Part shown: one piece after another, positions 34,357 through 43,381 of the stretch
Position numbering within the stretch: the first letter of the stretch is position 1
How the letters are laid out: every line of letters starts with the position of its first letter
The notes under the pieces: model-generated
The model's input: only the letters and a program-made list of their open reading frames with translations
The model's database searches: none
What the model was told of the DNA's origin: nothing
Program-made: the position numbers and the translations under genes
Source of the DNA: Streptococcus sp. Marseille-P6264
GTDB taxonomy: Bacteria; Bacillota; Bacilli; Lactobacillales; Streptococcaceae
NCBI RefSeq assembly: GCF_902460355.1
Contig: NZ_CABPTO010000001.1
Location: forward strand, 186,001 to 250,000
Length of the DNA: 64,000 bases
Direction: 5' to 3'

Positions 34357-36366
34357 ATGAAACGAGTCTTTATTATCTTTTCTAATCTTTTTGTCACCAG
34401 CTTTCTTCTTTGGATTGCCTTTATTTCACCAAATACGCTCATCTACCGAAGCCTCCCTGTAGTAGGAGTTCTTAAACAAGAAAGAACTGTCACCTATGAG
34501 GAGCTTTCAGCCAATTTAGATCAGTTAGCAAGGGAAAGCAATAGTGTAATCGCTCGCCAGATTCAACAAACGGATTCGCAAGGTCAGGTCAAGTTCTCCT
34601 ACGATCTCTACGGAGAGGGAGAGATGCCAAAGGGCATCAAAAAAGCAGATAAAGAAGTCGCTTCTAAGAAAAGCTTACTTACCAATTACTATATACTCTC
34701 AGGGAAGTTACCACTCGAAAAGTTGGAACAAAAACTACACGAACTTGGTTTCTCAAAGACTTTCATGAATAAGCCTAATCTCTTGCAGAATTTTATGGCA
34801 TTTTTTGGTTCCGGTTCCCAATCCTTAGCCTTGGTTATTTTTATTCTTAGCTTTAGTGCATTGGCCATTATTCAAAAAACACTTGAATTGAGGAGTGCAG
34901 GGATTCGTTACATTGCAGGGATGAGACGGTACCAACTCTTTGGACGTTCTCTCATGGAAGACAGCAGAGAGCTGCTTTTAGGATGTATTGGAGCCAGTGC
35001 CTTAGGATCCATTTTGATTTATTGTTTACAATTAACCCCCTTTGCCTATTCCTTCATCATTTCGAGTAGTATCATTTACAATATGCTCTTACTCATCGTA
35101 TCAGCTCTCCTGTCCTTTATCTTTGCTTTCAGCATCCAGACGGTGCACTTGGTTAGCCTTTTAAAAGGGAAAATTCCAGTAAAAAGGATTTTAGTTTTTC
35201 TCTTTACATGTCAATTTCTTGCAATCACTGTCATTGGTCTCTCAATTCATCGTGTCAGCATCTATGGCTCTATCTGGCAGACTTATCAAGAGGGAAGTTT
35301 GGCTTGGTCTAAAGAGACAAATTGGATACAAATTAGTTTGAATCGGGAAAATGTTTTACAAACGACAAACAAAGAAATGCAAATTGAACAAATAGCTAAA
35401 TGGTCTAAACTGATCGAGTCTGGCATTGAAAAAGGTGGACTTTTGGTCCATCATCAGCTTGCCGCATTTAATTCAAAAGGCTTCATGAACGATCATAGAA
35501 CAGGGAGAGAGCTTTCGATCACAGATTACGATCCTCTTGCCAACACCCTGTATGTAACACCAAATTACCTTGATATCCAAAGGATCTTAGTTTCCCCTGA
35601 GGAAAAAGAGCGCTTGAATCACTTGCAAGCTGGAGAATTTGGACTCTTGCTTCCTGAAAAGTTGAAAGGGCAAGAAGAGGAGTTGAAAAAACGCTATGAA
35701 GATTATCTGACTCCTAGTGATGAACAAGGAAAGAGTCAGTTGCCTATGAAAGCACGGGTGACCTATCTTCCTAACAACCAAAAACGATTTATCTATAATA
35801 ATACACCGATGATCTATCAGCAATTCTTGACAGACCCGATTTTGGTTGTTGTTCTACCTAGAAGCTTTGGTGGCTACGATAATCCTTATTTTTCTCATCT
35901 TAATTCTTATCTCTACTTTGATGGTCTGGAAAAAAGCAAGAAACTAGTAGTTGAGAATGGGCTTGAAAAAAATGTTAGTCAATATGACTATGCGGCGTCT
36001 GTATACCAGCAGATGACCCAATCCATTCAATTAGAGAATCTCATTACCATTGCAGGAGGAATCTTTGCAATAGCTACTTCCATTCTACTCTTTAACACCA
36101 TGAATTTCCTCTATTTTGAAGAGTTTAGAAGACCGATCTTTCTGAAGAAAATTGCGGGCATGGACTTTTTGAAAATTCACAAAAGTATGCTCGTATCAGA
36201 GATTACCATGCTGCTATTAGGTAGTGTCCTGATTTTCTTTCTCACACAGGAATGGTGGATTGCTCTCGTCACGTTTTTATTATTTACGATTAATGCATGG
36301 CTGATTCTCCTTTACCGCTCGCATAAAGAGGAGCATTTCTTGCCCATTATTCTGAAAGGAGCCTAA
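34357..36366 (+). CDS. Bacteriocin-associated integral membrane protein (DUF1430 type)
   Basis: 669 residues. About seven hydrophobic segments: one near the N-terminus (8-28), a cluster of four around residues 145-285 and the last two near 560-655, with a large external loop (about 300-550) in between. The layout (1-4-long loop-2) and the sequence recall the DUF1430 bacteriocin-associated membrane proteins and the FtsX-like MacB permeases. The ABC ATPase starts two bases after its stop. No bacteriocin peptide gene is found within the window, so the substrate may be an external peptide or antibiotic. Confidence 0.8.
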   Translation: MKRVFIIFSNLFVTSFLLWIAFISPNTLIYRSLPVVGVLKQERTVTYEELSANLDQLARESNSVIARQIQQTDSQGQVKFSYDLYGEGEMPKGIKKADKEVASKKSLLTNYYILSGKLPLEKLEQKLHELGFSKTFMNKPNLLQNFMAFFGSGSQSLALVIFILSFSALAIIQKTLELRSAGIRYIAGMRRYQLFGRSLMEDSRELLLGCIGASALGSILIYCLQLTPFAYSFIISSSIIYNMLLLIVSALLSFIFAFSIQTVHLVSLLKGKIPVKRILVFLFTCQFLAITVIGLSIHRVSIYGSIWQTYQEGSLAWSKETNWIQISLNRENVLQTTNKEMQIEQIAKWSKLIESGIEKGGLLVHHQLAAFNSKGFMNDHRTGRELSITDYDPLANTLYVTPNYLDIQRILVSPEEKERLNHLQAGEFGLLLPEKLKGQEEELKKRYEDYLTPSDEQGKSQLPMKARVTYLPNNQKRFIYNNTPMIYQQFLTDPILVVVLPRSFGGYDNPYFSHLNSYLYFDGLEKSKKLVVENGLEKNVSQYDYAASVYQQMTQSIQLENLITIAGGIFAIATSILLFNTMNFLYFEEFRRPIFLKKIAGMDFLKIHKSMLVSEITMLLLGSVLIFFLTQEWWIALVTFLLFTINAWLILLYRSHKEEHFLPIILKGA

Positions 36367-36367
36367 T

Positions 36368-37000
36368 ATGATAAAAATAGAACACCTGTCAAAATCATTT
36401 GGAGAACGGACTGTCTTTCAGGATATCAATCTGCAATTTGCATCAGGAAAAGTCTATGCCCTAATCGGAAATAGCGGTTGTGGCAAAACAACCTTACTCA
36501 ATATTCTGGCTAAGCTGGAACCTTATGATAAGGGAAGCATCAGCTACCGAGGGCAAGAGCTTAAGCAAATCAAATCTCATCATTTTTTCAAAAATGAATT
36601 AGGCTATCTCTTTCAAAATTTTGGTCTTCTTGAAAACGAGATCATAGCTGCAAATTTAGAACTTGGATTGATTGGTCAAAAATGGACTAAACAAGAGAAG
36701 AAGAAGCGAGAAGAAGAAGTCTTAGAAAAGGTGGGATTGAATTATCTCACTCTTGATCAAAAAATCTACGAATTATCAGGCGGAGAAGCACAGCGTGTCG
36801 CCTTGGCCAAAGTCATCCTCAAGGATCCTCCTTTGATTTTGGCAGATGAACTGACTGCAGCACTCGATCCAGAAACTTCACAAGAAATTATGAACTTGCT
36901 TTTATCATTGAAAAAGCCGGACCGCTTGATAATTCTTGCAACTCATAATCCAGTGATTTGGGAAAAGGCCGATGAAGTGATTCGGTTAAACACTATTTAA
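36368..37000 (+). CDS. ABC transporter ATP-binding protein, partner of the DUF1430 protein
   Basis: 210 residues, a small LolD/MacB-type ATPase. Walker A 'GNSGCGKTT' (about 35-43), signature 'LSGGEAQRVALAK' (about 138-150), Walker B 'LILADELTAALD' and switch His in 'ILATHNP'. Two bases after the membrane-protein gene, so the two make one export or extraction machine. Last + gene before the replication terminus. Confidence 0.93.
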   Translation: MIKIEHLSKSFGERTVFQDINLQFASGKVYALIGNSGCGKTTLLNILAKLEPYDKGSISYRGQELKQIKSHHFFKNELGYLFQNFGLLENEIIAANLELGLIGQKWTKQEKKKREEEVLEKVGLNYLTLDQKIYELSGGEAQRVALAKVILKDPPLILADELTAALDPETSQEIMNLLLSLKKPDRLIILATHNPVIWEKADEVIRLNTI

Positions 37001-37010
37001 GTTAAGTAGA

Positions 37011-37042
37011 AATGCTCTATGATTTTTTGTTCATAGAGCATT
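37011..37042. terminator. Hairpin between the + and - arms
   Basis: AATGCTCTATGA and TCATAGAGCATT are perfect 12-base arms around TTTTTTGT. It separates convergent genes; T residues are few on either side, so it may be a bidirectional terminator of modest strength. Confidence 0.6.
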
Positions 37043-37077
37043 TACTATTGCATGTGTCATAATTTTAGTTCTGTAAA

Positions 37078-38148
37078 CTATAGTTTATCCAAAGCATTCT
37101 TTTGTTCATCATTGACAATGTGGGTGTAGAGGTCAGTAACTTGTGTACTAGCATGCCCCAGCTGGTGACTGACGAGAACTTGAGATTTGGTTGCATCGTA
37201 TAAACGTGTAGCAAGTGTATGGCGGAGTTTGTGAGGCGTCACCCGCACCTTGAAGTCCTCAGAATACTTGGCTACCATTTTTTCGACACTGGAAGCATCA
37301 ATTCGATTCGGAGTGCCACGGTATTCCGTCAAAAAGAAGGCTGTATCCGTCTTTTCGGCCTTGTATCGCTTACTCCGAATGCTCAAATACTCTTCTAAAT
37401 AGGGCTTGGCAAAAGCAGCGACATTGACAGAGTCCCTTTTCCCGCCTTTTCTAGTTACTTCAATAACCATCATCTTGAGATTGATGTCTTTTAGGTCCAG
37501 ATTGACGGCTTCAGACAGACGAACACCAGAGGCTAGCAGCAAGGCAATGATGGCTAGATCTCGTTCCTTGTTCTTGTTAAAAGAGGACAGGGCGCGATTA
37601 GAGAGCTTCTTAGGGTACTCTGTATCAATATACTGGAGGAATTCTTCTGTCTCATCCCCTAAAAAGAGCTTCTGCTTAATATTCTCTGCACGAGCGGCCA
37701 GAGTTTCCTTTTTCTTCTTGGTAGCAACCTTTTTCATCACATTTCGATAGAAGTAGGGCTCACCCTGTTCGTTTTCAACTTCCTCAGTCAAATATTTGTA
37801 GAGGCTGGACAAAGCTGACAGAGTCCGGTTGATGGTTGTCTGGGAAACACCATTTTGGGTCGTATTTGCATTGAGAAGTGGGCGCTCCCGTAAGTATAGA
37901 ATAAAGGCCTCCATGTCTTTCTTAGTCATATTTTCCAAGACCGAGAGAGGAATCCCAGCAATTTCTGAAGCGTCAGATATACCAGAGTCTAAAACCCAGC
38001 GAAAAAATCGATCGTATTCTTTAAGATATTCATACAAGGTCGTAAAACTATAAGGTACCGCCAGCTTGGACTGATAGTATTCTAGAACGTACCAGGGCAT
38101 GATTTGCTTCAGCTTATCAATTCGTTCCAATAAAATCTCGCGTTTCAT
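37078..38148 (-). CDS. xerS: Tyrosine recombinase XerS
   Basis: Single recombinase that resolves chromosome dimers at difSL in streptococci and lactococci, replacing XerC/XerD. 356 residues, the XerS size. Catalytic Arg in '[15 protein letters not shown]', then '[14 protein letters not shown]' (His-x-x-Arg) and '[17 protein letters not shown]' with the nucleophile Tyr. Reads on - with GAGGAAG before the ATG. The dif site lies 54 bases upstream of the start. The strand bias of genes flips here. Confidence 0.96.
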   Translation of the reverse strand: MKREILLERIDKLKQIMPWYVLEYYQSKLAVPYSFTTLYEYLKEYDRFFRWVLDSGISDASEIAGIPLSVLENMTKKDMEAFILYLRERPLLNANTTQNGVSQTTINRTLSALSSLYKYLTEEVENEQGEPYFYRNVMKKVATKKKKETLAARAENIKQKLFLGDETEEFLQYIDTEYPKKLSNRALSSFNKNKERDLAIIALLLASGVRLSEAVNLDLKDINLKMMVIEVTRKGGKRDSVNVAAFAKPYLEEYLSIRSKRYKAEKTDTAFFLTEYRGTPNRIDASSVEKMVAKYSEDFKVRVTPHKLRHTLATRLYDATKSQVLVSHQLGHASTQVTDLYTHIVNDEQKNALDKL

Positions 38149-38178
38149 TCCATCTTCCTCATAATTTTCTATAAAAGA

Positions 38179-38207
38179 AGTATAGCATATCTAGATATAT
38201 TTTTCAA
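38179..38207 (-). promoter_or_regulatory. Promoter of xerS, overlapping dif
   Basis: On - strand: TTGAAA (38207-38202), 17-base spacer, TATACT (38184-38179) preceded by TGC, an extended -10. The -35 hexamer is the outer end of the dif site. Confidence 0.65.
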
Positions 38208-38232
38208 GAAAATTATAGTTTTTCGGAAAGAT
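38202..38232. other. difSL-like chromosome dimer resolution site
   Basis: A 31-base stretch that, on the - strand, reads ATCTTTCCGAAAAAC followed by TATAATTTTCTTGAAA. As I remember the published difSL of lactococci and streptococci, this differs at a single base. It has two imperfect inverted arms (TTTCCGAAA and TTTCTTGAAA) around the centre AACTATAATT and is next to xerS, the position known for this family. Marks the replication terminus. Confidence 0.9.
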
Positions 38233-38328
38233 GGTAGGAGAAATTAAGCAATCTGACTTTACTACAAAATAGTAACCAAAATTTTTTCAAACTAAACTTA
38301 ATCCCGATAATGTACTTTATTTAAGTGA

Positions 38329-38502
38329 AAACTGGAAATTTTAAAAGCTATTTACGGAATGACTTTCACCAATTACAACGATTTTAAAAAAGTTATCAAT
38401 AACATAAATCATTATCGTCAAAGACGTAATAATGCTAAAAAAGCTAAAACTTCTTTACGTAAATTTGATTATGATAATTTAAAATATTATATCAGGATAT
38501 AA
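38329..38502 (+). pseudogene. Short coding remnant, possibly of a transposase
   Basis: A 57-codon open stretch (ATG at 38359 or read from 38329) rich in Lys, Asn and Arg, with 'AIYGMTFTNYNDFKKV' at its start, faintly like the C-terminal end of ISL3-type transposases. AT-rich and without a good ribosome binding site. After it, around 38575-38640, another short open stretch shows a Cys-x-x-Cys ('TCPKC') but is cut by stops. So 38233-38652 is best read as eroded mobile DNA next to dif. Weak identification. Confidence 0.3.
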
Positions 38503-38652
38503 TTGCTAATGTAAATATCAAAACAAGAGAACCTCAAACTAAGAACGTTGATGAGTTTGTTTAAAAAGAAACTAGGTAACTTGTCCAAAGTGCTACGATG
38601 TTTCCTGTCGTTCGTATTCTATTTTTGATACTGATAAATCGGAATTTCTAGC

Positions 38653-39156
38653 TTACTTCAGTTCCTTTTGCATCACAACTCCTGTATAACGTTCCTGCAC
38701 CATCTCAATTCCTGTTGGTATAAAACCATTCTTTTTCCAAAATGCTTCACTTTGAGGATTTCCTTTCACAAATCCTAGACGAATGTAGTGATATCCATTC
38801 TTCCTAAAAAATTCTTCTAATTCCTTTACCAGTTTACTTCCAATTCCTTTTTGCTGATATTCTATCGCCATCATAAAGAACCCTACAAAGACAGTCTGTT
38901 CATTGGGATATTTCACAATTAAATCCGCAACTGCAACTAAATGATTTTGCTTAAAATATCCCACATAATACTTTTCTTTTTTTGTGGTTCTTGGTGGAAG
39001 TGCACTCATATCCTGAATAATAGATTCTTTCGTTACAGCAGGAGGACAATATTCAAAATACATAGGTTTTCCAAGTGACAACTGATATAGTATGTCGACA
39101 TCATCTTCCGTTAGTTTGCGTACTTCATATTCGCTTGATAATTCACTTATGTTCAT
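38653..39156 (-). CDS. GNAT acetyltransferase
   Basis: 167 residues. Acetyl-CoA loop 'AIEYQQKGIGSKLVKELEEFF' (about residues 97-117), then 'YIRLGFVKGNPQSEAFWKKNGFIPTG', the usual beta5 region, and a C-terminal hydrophobic strand. The start at 39156 fits AGAGAGGAA upstream; an in-frame codon at 39204 lies further out without one. AT-rich compared with neighbours, next to eroded DNA, so possibly acquired. Substrate unknown. Confidence 0.8.
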   Translation of the reverse strand: MNISELSSEYEVRKLTEDDVDILYQLSLGKPMYFEYCPPAVTKESIIQDMSALPPRTTKKEKYYVGYFKQNHLVAVADLIVKYPNEQTVFVGFFMMAIEYQQKGIGSKLVKELEEFFRKNGYHYIRLGFVKGNPQSEAFWKKNGFIPTGIEMVQERYTGVVMQKELK

Positions 39157-39396
39157 ACTATTAAATTCCTCTCTTACAAAACACAATTTGTCGCTCACAA
39201 GCAAAAAATATTATATTTTGATTAATAAATGTTGCCAGATGTGAAACACCTAACGTTTCAATTTGTCTATTATTTGCCAAAATTTCACCTCATAACATAA
39301 GACTATGTGCCATATATTATAACATTAAAAAGGGATAATTATCCAGCATACAACTACTACTATTCAGCTTAATCCACACATTATCATCTTAATAAA

Positions 39397-39428
39397 TATA
39401 CAATTGAATCTACTATTTCAATTGTATA
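39397..39428. repeat. Perfect 12-bp inverted repeat in an AT-rich gap
   Basis: TATACAATTGAA and TTCAATTGTATA flank TCTACTAT. It lies in the 39157-39515 gap, where I see no gene. Role unknown. Confidence 0.6.
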
Positions 39429-39515
39429 TTCTACCTCGTTTTGTACAATTAAATTTCTTCGATTTCATTTTCCATTTAATTATTAAAAGTATGTAATTTT
39501 TTAAAAGACATGAGT

Positions 39516-40307
39516 CTATCCCAACAAAAACTCCCTAATCAAATCAACTACCTGTTCATTTTGTGGTAGGGATGAATGATGAGCAGACTTGCCTGTGATG
39601 ACGACTTCTCTATACGAAGCGATCTTTCCTTTGTAAATCAGGCGTCCGGCCTCTACACTGCTTCTATGGACAATTCCGTCACCGTCTCGGAAAAATATTC
39701 CTAAAATCGATAAATGCTGAAGCTTCTTAGGCAGTTTTCCCTGATTAGCTACAAATTCATCTAGCATTGGGACTCGATGATTAAGATTTTTCTTGTTCAG
39801 ATTGTAAGGACTGCCAATAGTCAGGAGCTTTTCCATCTCCAACCCAGAATAGTTTGCCAGATATTGCTGCAGGAAAGCTGTGTATACTAGGCCTCCGTTA
39901 GAATGTCCCAGCCCTTTAAAGCTAGTAAAAGAGTACTTATCTCGCAAAACAGTTATGGCAGCGTTGAACATAGCAGCCTGCTTCTTGATATTTTTATAAC
40001 CATCGCGATTATTCTGAAAACCTACCACAAAAATGGGATTTCTATCCTTGCGCTTCAAATGCCCACGATAAGTCATGCGGCCGTCATTCCAGACTTTGAT
40101 ACGAACGAGACTATGGTGAGGATGCTGGCCGTGATTGAGCTTTCTAACCATTTTGTTAAAACGATTCTCTGTTGCTGAACTGCCCGGAATCATGATAATT
40201 GGCTGAATATCAACTTTGCTAAAGGGCAGATGGCTGATGGGATGGGAAGTGAGCTTCGCTTGTATGTCGTTATAAAGCCGAATTAGGTACTTAATAAACT
40301 TTTTCAT
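39516..40307 (-). CDS. Alpha/beta hydrolase, DUF915 family (first copy)
   Basis: 263 residues. 'IIMIPGSSATENRF' near residue 41 is the oxyanion-hole region, the nucleophile is Ser in 'GLGHSNGGLVYT' and the C-terminal 'SAHHSSLPQNEQV' supplies the His. No clear signal peptide; the start at 40307 fits AGGAAA. A homologue with a membrane anchor is at 46152. DUF915 hydrolases are cell-surface or cytosolic lipase-like proteins of unknown substrate. Confidence 0.8.
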   Translation of the reverse strand: MKKFIKYLIRLYNDIQAKLTSHPISHLPFSKVDIQPIIMIPGSSATENRFNKMVRKLNHGQHPHHSLVRIKVWNDGRMTYRGHLKRKDRNPIFVVGFQNNRDGYKNIKKQAAMFNAAITVLRDKYSFTSFKGLGHSNGGLVYTAFLQQYLANYSGLEMEKLLTIGSPYNLNKKNLNHRVPMLDEFVANQGKLPKKLQHLSILGIFFRDGDGIVHRSSVEAGRLIYKGKIASYREVVITGKSAHHSSLPQNEQVVDLIREFLLG

Positions 40308-40330
40308 TTCTTTTTTCCTAAGTGTACAAA

Positions 40331-40362
40331 ACAAGCTACATAAACCAAATTATGTAACTTGT
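40331..40362 (-). terminator. Terminator after ffh
   Basis: ACAAGCTACATAA and TTATGTAACTTGT form a stem with one mismatch; on - it ends in TTTTG. Lies 7 bases past the ffh stop. Confidence 0.55.
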
Positions 40363-40368
40363 TTGCGA

Positions 40369-41937
40369 TTACTTCCGTTTTTTCTTGTTTTTCTTCATTT
40401 GCTTGGCCATTTTATTCATGCTGCGGCGCATGAGGAATTCTCCTGCTTTACCTTTTAGGCCACCGCCGAAAAGTTGACTCATATCTGGCATTCCTGCTCC
40501 GCCTAGGGCAGATAAATCAGGCATGCCTCCTTGGCCCATCATGCCTTCTAAAGCCGACATATCAGGCATGCCGCCCGGCATATTTTTAGGAAGATTGTTA
40601 GGATTGAGCCCCATCTGTTTCATCATTTTGTTCATATCTCCAGATAAGACGCCCTGCATCATTTGTTTAGCTTGGTTAAAGTCCTTGATAAACTTGTTGA
40701 CTTCGACAAAGCTATTACCAGACCCAGCTGCAATCCGACGGCGACGGCTTGGGTTAAGCAGGTCTGGATTTTCCCGCTCGGCTGGTGTCATAGAGGATAC
40801 GATGGCACGTTTACGGGCAATTTCTTTTTCATCTACTTTGATATTTTTGAGAGCAGGATTATTGGCCATACCTGGCAGCATCTTGAGCAATTCTTCCATA
40901 GGACCCATGTTCTGCACTTGGTCCAGCTGGTCGATGAAATCGTTGAAATCAAAGGTGTTTTCCCGCATTTTTTCAGCCATTTCAAGAGATTTCTTCTCAT
41001 CGTACTCTTGAGCGGCCTTTTCAATCAGGGTCAGCATATCCCCCATACCGAGGATACGGCCAGACATACGGTCTGGGTGGAAGGTTTCGATATCAGTAAT
41101 CTTTTCACCGGTACCAGTAAACTTGATTGGTTTGCCAGTAATCTGACGGACTGACAGAGCTGCACCACCACGGGTATCCCCATCAATCTTGGTCAGGATA
41201 ACCCCAGTCACTTCGAGTTGATTGTTAAATTCACGGGCTACGTTTGCTGCTTCCTGACCGATCATGGCATCGACTACCAGCAGAATTTCATTTGGCTGTG
41301 CTAATGCCTTGACATCAGCTAGCTCCTGCATGAGCTTTTCATCAATTTGTAGGCGACCAGCCGTATCAATCAGGACATAGTCGTTGTGGTTAGCCTTGGC
41401 TTGCTCCAAACCTTGACGGACAATCTCTACTGCTGGAAACTCGGTACCCAAGGCAAAGACTGGCACATCAATCTGTTGCCCTAGTGTTTTCAGCTGATCA
41501 ATAGCCGCTGGACGGTAGATATCCGCCGCAATCATCAAAGGACGGGCGTTTTCTTCTTTCTTGAGTTTATTGGCCAATTTACCCGCAAAGGTCGTCTTAC
41601 CAGCCCCTTGCAAACCTACCATCATGATAACAGTCGGAATCTTTGGTGACTTGATAATCTCGGCAGTATCAGAACCTAGAATGGCTGTTAGCTCTTCATC
41701 TACGATTTTAATGATTTGTTGAGCTGGATTGAGCGTGTCAATAACTTCGTGTCCAATAGCTCGCTCACGAATCTTTTTAATAAAGTCTTTAACAACAGGC
41801 AGGGCAACGTCAGCCTCCAAGAGAGCAAGGCGGATCTCCTTGGTCGCTTCCTGGATATCACTCTCAGAAATTTTGCCCTTTCTGCGTAGGTTTTTAAAGA
41901 CGTTCTGTAAGCGTTCAGTTAAATTTTCAAAAGCCAT
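40369..41937 (-). CDS. ffh: Signal recognition particle protein Ffh
   Basis: Brings ribosomes making membrane proteins to the translocon with SRP RNA. 522 residues. N domain, GTPase G domain ('GLQGAGKTTFAGKLA' about 107-121, 'DTAGRLQID', 'TKIDGDTRGG') and the methionine-rich M domain. The C-terminus has a Gly/Met repeat ('GMPDMSALEGMMGQG', 'GMPDLSALG', 'GMPDMSQLFGGG') before a basic tail, as in streptococci. GAGGAG before the ATG. Confidence 0.97.
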   Translation of the reverse strand: MAFENLTERLQNVFKNLRRKGKISESDIQEATKEIRLALLEADVALPVVKDFIKKIRERAIGHEVIDTLNPAQQIIKIVDEELTAILGSDTAEIIKSPKIPTVIMMVGLQGAGKTTFAGKLANKLKKEENARPLMIAADIYRPAAIDQLKTLGQQIDVPVFALGTEFPAVEIVRQGLEQAKANHNDYVLIDTAGRLQIDEKLMQELADVKALAQPNEILLVVDAMIGQEAANVAREFNNQLEVTGVILTKIDGDTRGGAALSVRQITGKPIKFTGTGEKITDIETFHPDRMSGRILGMGDMLTLIEKAAQEYDEKKSLEMAEKMRENTFDFNDFIDQLDQVQNMGPMEELLKMLPGMANNPALKNIKVDEKEIARKRAIVSSMTPAERENPDLLNPSRRRRIAAGSGNSFVEVNKFIKDFNQAKQMMQGVLSGDMNKMMKQMGLNPNNLPKNMPGGMPDMSALEGMMGQGGMPDLSALGGAGMPDMSQLFGGGLKGKAGEFLMRRSMNKMAKQMKKNKKKRK

Positions 41938-41992
41938 AAATATTTCTCCTCTTAATTATCAAATGATGGAAATGGACAGGTTTCTAGCCGTT

Positions 41993-42325
41993 TTATTCTC
42001 GGTTATCAATGCTGGACAAAACCGCAAGTTGCTCCTGCAAATAGGGATCATCAGGGTATTTCTCCATAATCTGATCGAAAATCTGACTTCTGACGATATA
42101 GTCAGAGTACATGTGTAGTTTCATTTCGTAGTCTTCCAGAATTTTCTCTGTCCGCTTGATATTGTCATAGACAGCTTGGCGGCTTACATTAAACTCTTCG
42201 GCAATTTCAGCAAGGCTGTAATCATCTGCATAGTAGAGCTCAATATAGTTCATCTGCTTGTCGGTCAGCAAAGCCGCATAAAACTCAAACAGAGCGTTCA
42301 TTCGATTTGTTTTTTCAATTTCCAT
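41993..42325 (-). CDS. ylxM: YlxM, SRP-associated DNA-binding protein
   Basis: 110 residues. '[32 protein letters not shown]' (about 28-59) is a helix-turn-helix like that of sigma-70 region 4. In streptococci ylxM stands before ffh in the secretion and acid-tolerance (sat) operon, and the product stimulates SRP. Here 55 bases before ffh. AGGA-type site not strong. Confidence 0.92.
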   Translation of the reverse strand: MEIEKTNRMNALFEFYAALLTDKQMNYIELYYADDYSLAEIAEEFNVSRQAVYDNIKRTEKILEDYEMKLHMYSDYIVRSQIFDQIMEKYPDDPYLQEQLAVLSSIDNRE

Positions 42326-42393
42326 AAAGAATATTATACCAAATAATCCCTTTAAACTCCACTCTTTCGGTATGTTTGAAAATAGAGAATTAT

Positions 42394-42420
42394 AAAAAAA
42401 CTGCCGATCGACAGTTTTTA
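42394..42420 (-). terminator. Terminator after the gntR gene
   Basis: On - strand AAAAACTGTCGATCGGCAG folds back on itself (ACTG/CAGT and CGATCG) and is followed by T7. Confidence 0.6.
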
Positions 42421-42442
42421 TAACATAATTTAAGTTATGTAA

Positions 42443-43141
42443 TTATTTGTTTTCTAAATAAAATTCAAAGCGTTCGCCGACATACTGGCTTTTTACGTAC
42501 TCAAAGGCCGTTCCATCATCAAAATAAGAAACTTGTGTCAAGCCTAAAATGGCATGACCACGGGGAATTCCTAGGTATTTAGCGATTTTCTCCTTGGCCA
42601 AACGGGCGTAAATGGTCTGTTGGGACTTGCCAATTTTATACCCATGCTCCTGTAGAGTTTGAAAGAAATGGCTGGTCACTTCTTCTTTTTTGAAATTCTT
42701 TATAAATTTCTCTGGAATCGAGGCAACTTCATAGACTACGGGGATATCGTCAGCGTAGCGAACCCGTTCCATGCGGATGATGTTCTCTGTCTTATGGATG
42801 CCCAACTTCTCGACTTCTCGCTCGCTAGGTAGCGTCCGACGGTAAGAAATCAGCTGGCTGGACGGTACTTTCCCTTGAGACTTCATAATTTCTGTAAAAC
42901 TAGTTGTTCCACGCATTTTTTCCTGAACGCGTGTACTTGCGACATAAGTCCCGCTGCCGACTCGACGCTCAAGAACTCCCTCTTCGACCAAGAGAGTGAT
43001 CGCTTGGCGTAGGGTCATTCTGCTGACCTCGAAAGTTTCAGCAAGATCACGTTCGCTTGGCAAACGCTCGCCAATCTCCCAAATACCCTCGTCAATATCT
43101 TTTTTTATTTGATCATGTATTTTCACATAAGCAGGTAACAT
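42443..43141 (-). CDS. GntR/HutC-family transcriptional regulator
   Basis: 232 residues. Winged helix N-terminus ('IGERLPSERDLAETFEVSRMTLRQAI', residues 22-47, then 'RRVGSGTYV') and a UTRA effector domain. Related to sugar- or amino-sugar-sensing regulators of the NagR/TreR type; which ligand it senses cannot be told. Divergent from guaA with a 240-base spacer that holds a dyad (43199-43219), so it probably autoregulates and perhaps acts on guaA. Confidence 0.88.
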   Translation of the reverse strand: MLPAYVKIHDQIKKDIDEGIWEIGERLPSERDLAETFEVSRMTLRQAITLLVEEGVLERRVGSGTYVASTRVQEKMRGTTSFTEIMKSQGKVPSSQLISYRRTLPSEREVEKLGIHKTENIIRMERVRYADDIPVVYEVASIPEKFIKNFKKEEVTSHFFQTLQEHGYKIGKSQQTIYARLAKEKIAKYLGIPRGHAILGLTQVSYFDDGTAFEYVKSQYVGERFEFYLENK

Positions 43142-43198
43142 CCATGGTCCTCTTTTCTGATTTTAAGCAGCTTTTTTATACATTTATTGTATTATCAA

Positions 43199-43219
43199 TT
43201 AGTTTAAATGTCAAACTAA
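43199..43219. promoter_or_regulatory. Dyad between gntR and guaA, operator candidate
   Basis: TTAGTTT and AAACTAA around AAATGTC. Lies 58 bases upstream of the gntR start. Confidence 0.45.
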
Positions 43220-43315
43220 ATATCAATCAATGTGGGGAAATCTTATTTTATTATCAATTTTCAGAGCAAATGCCCTTACTTTCAGTTATTTTTACTTGCA
43301 GCTAGTCTTATTACC

Positions 43316-43344
43316 TTGGAAAAATTCGATTTTTGTGATAAAAT
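43316..43344 (+). promoter_or_regulatory. Promoter of guaA
   Basis: TTGGAA at 43316-43321, 17-base spacer, TAAAAT at 43339-43344, then AAGAAAGGG before the start. Confidence 0.7.
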
Positions 43345-43381
43345 GAGGGGAAAAGATTACTTCTTTTAAGAAAGGGAAAAG

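Noticed and set aside
43142-43381. Purine riboswitch upstream of guaA
   Set aside because: No conserved core or three-way junction could be found in the leader.
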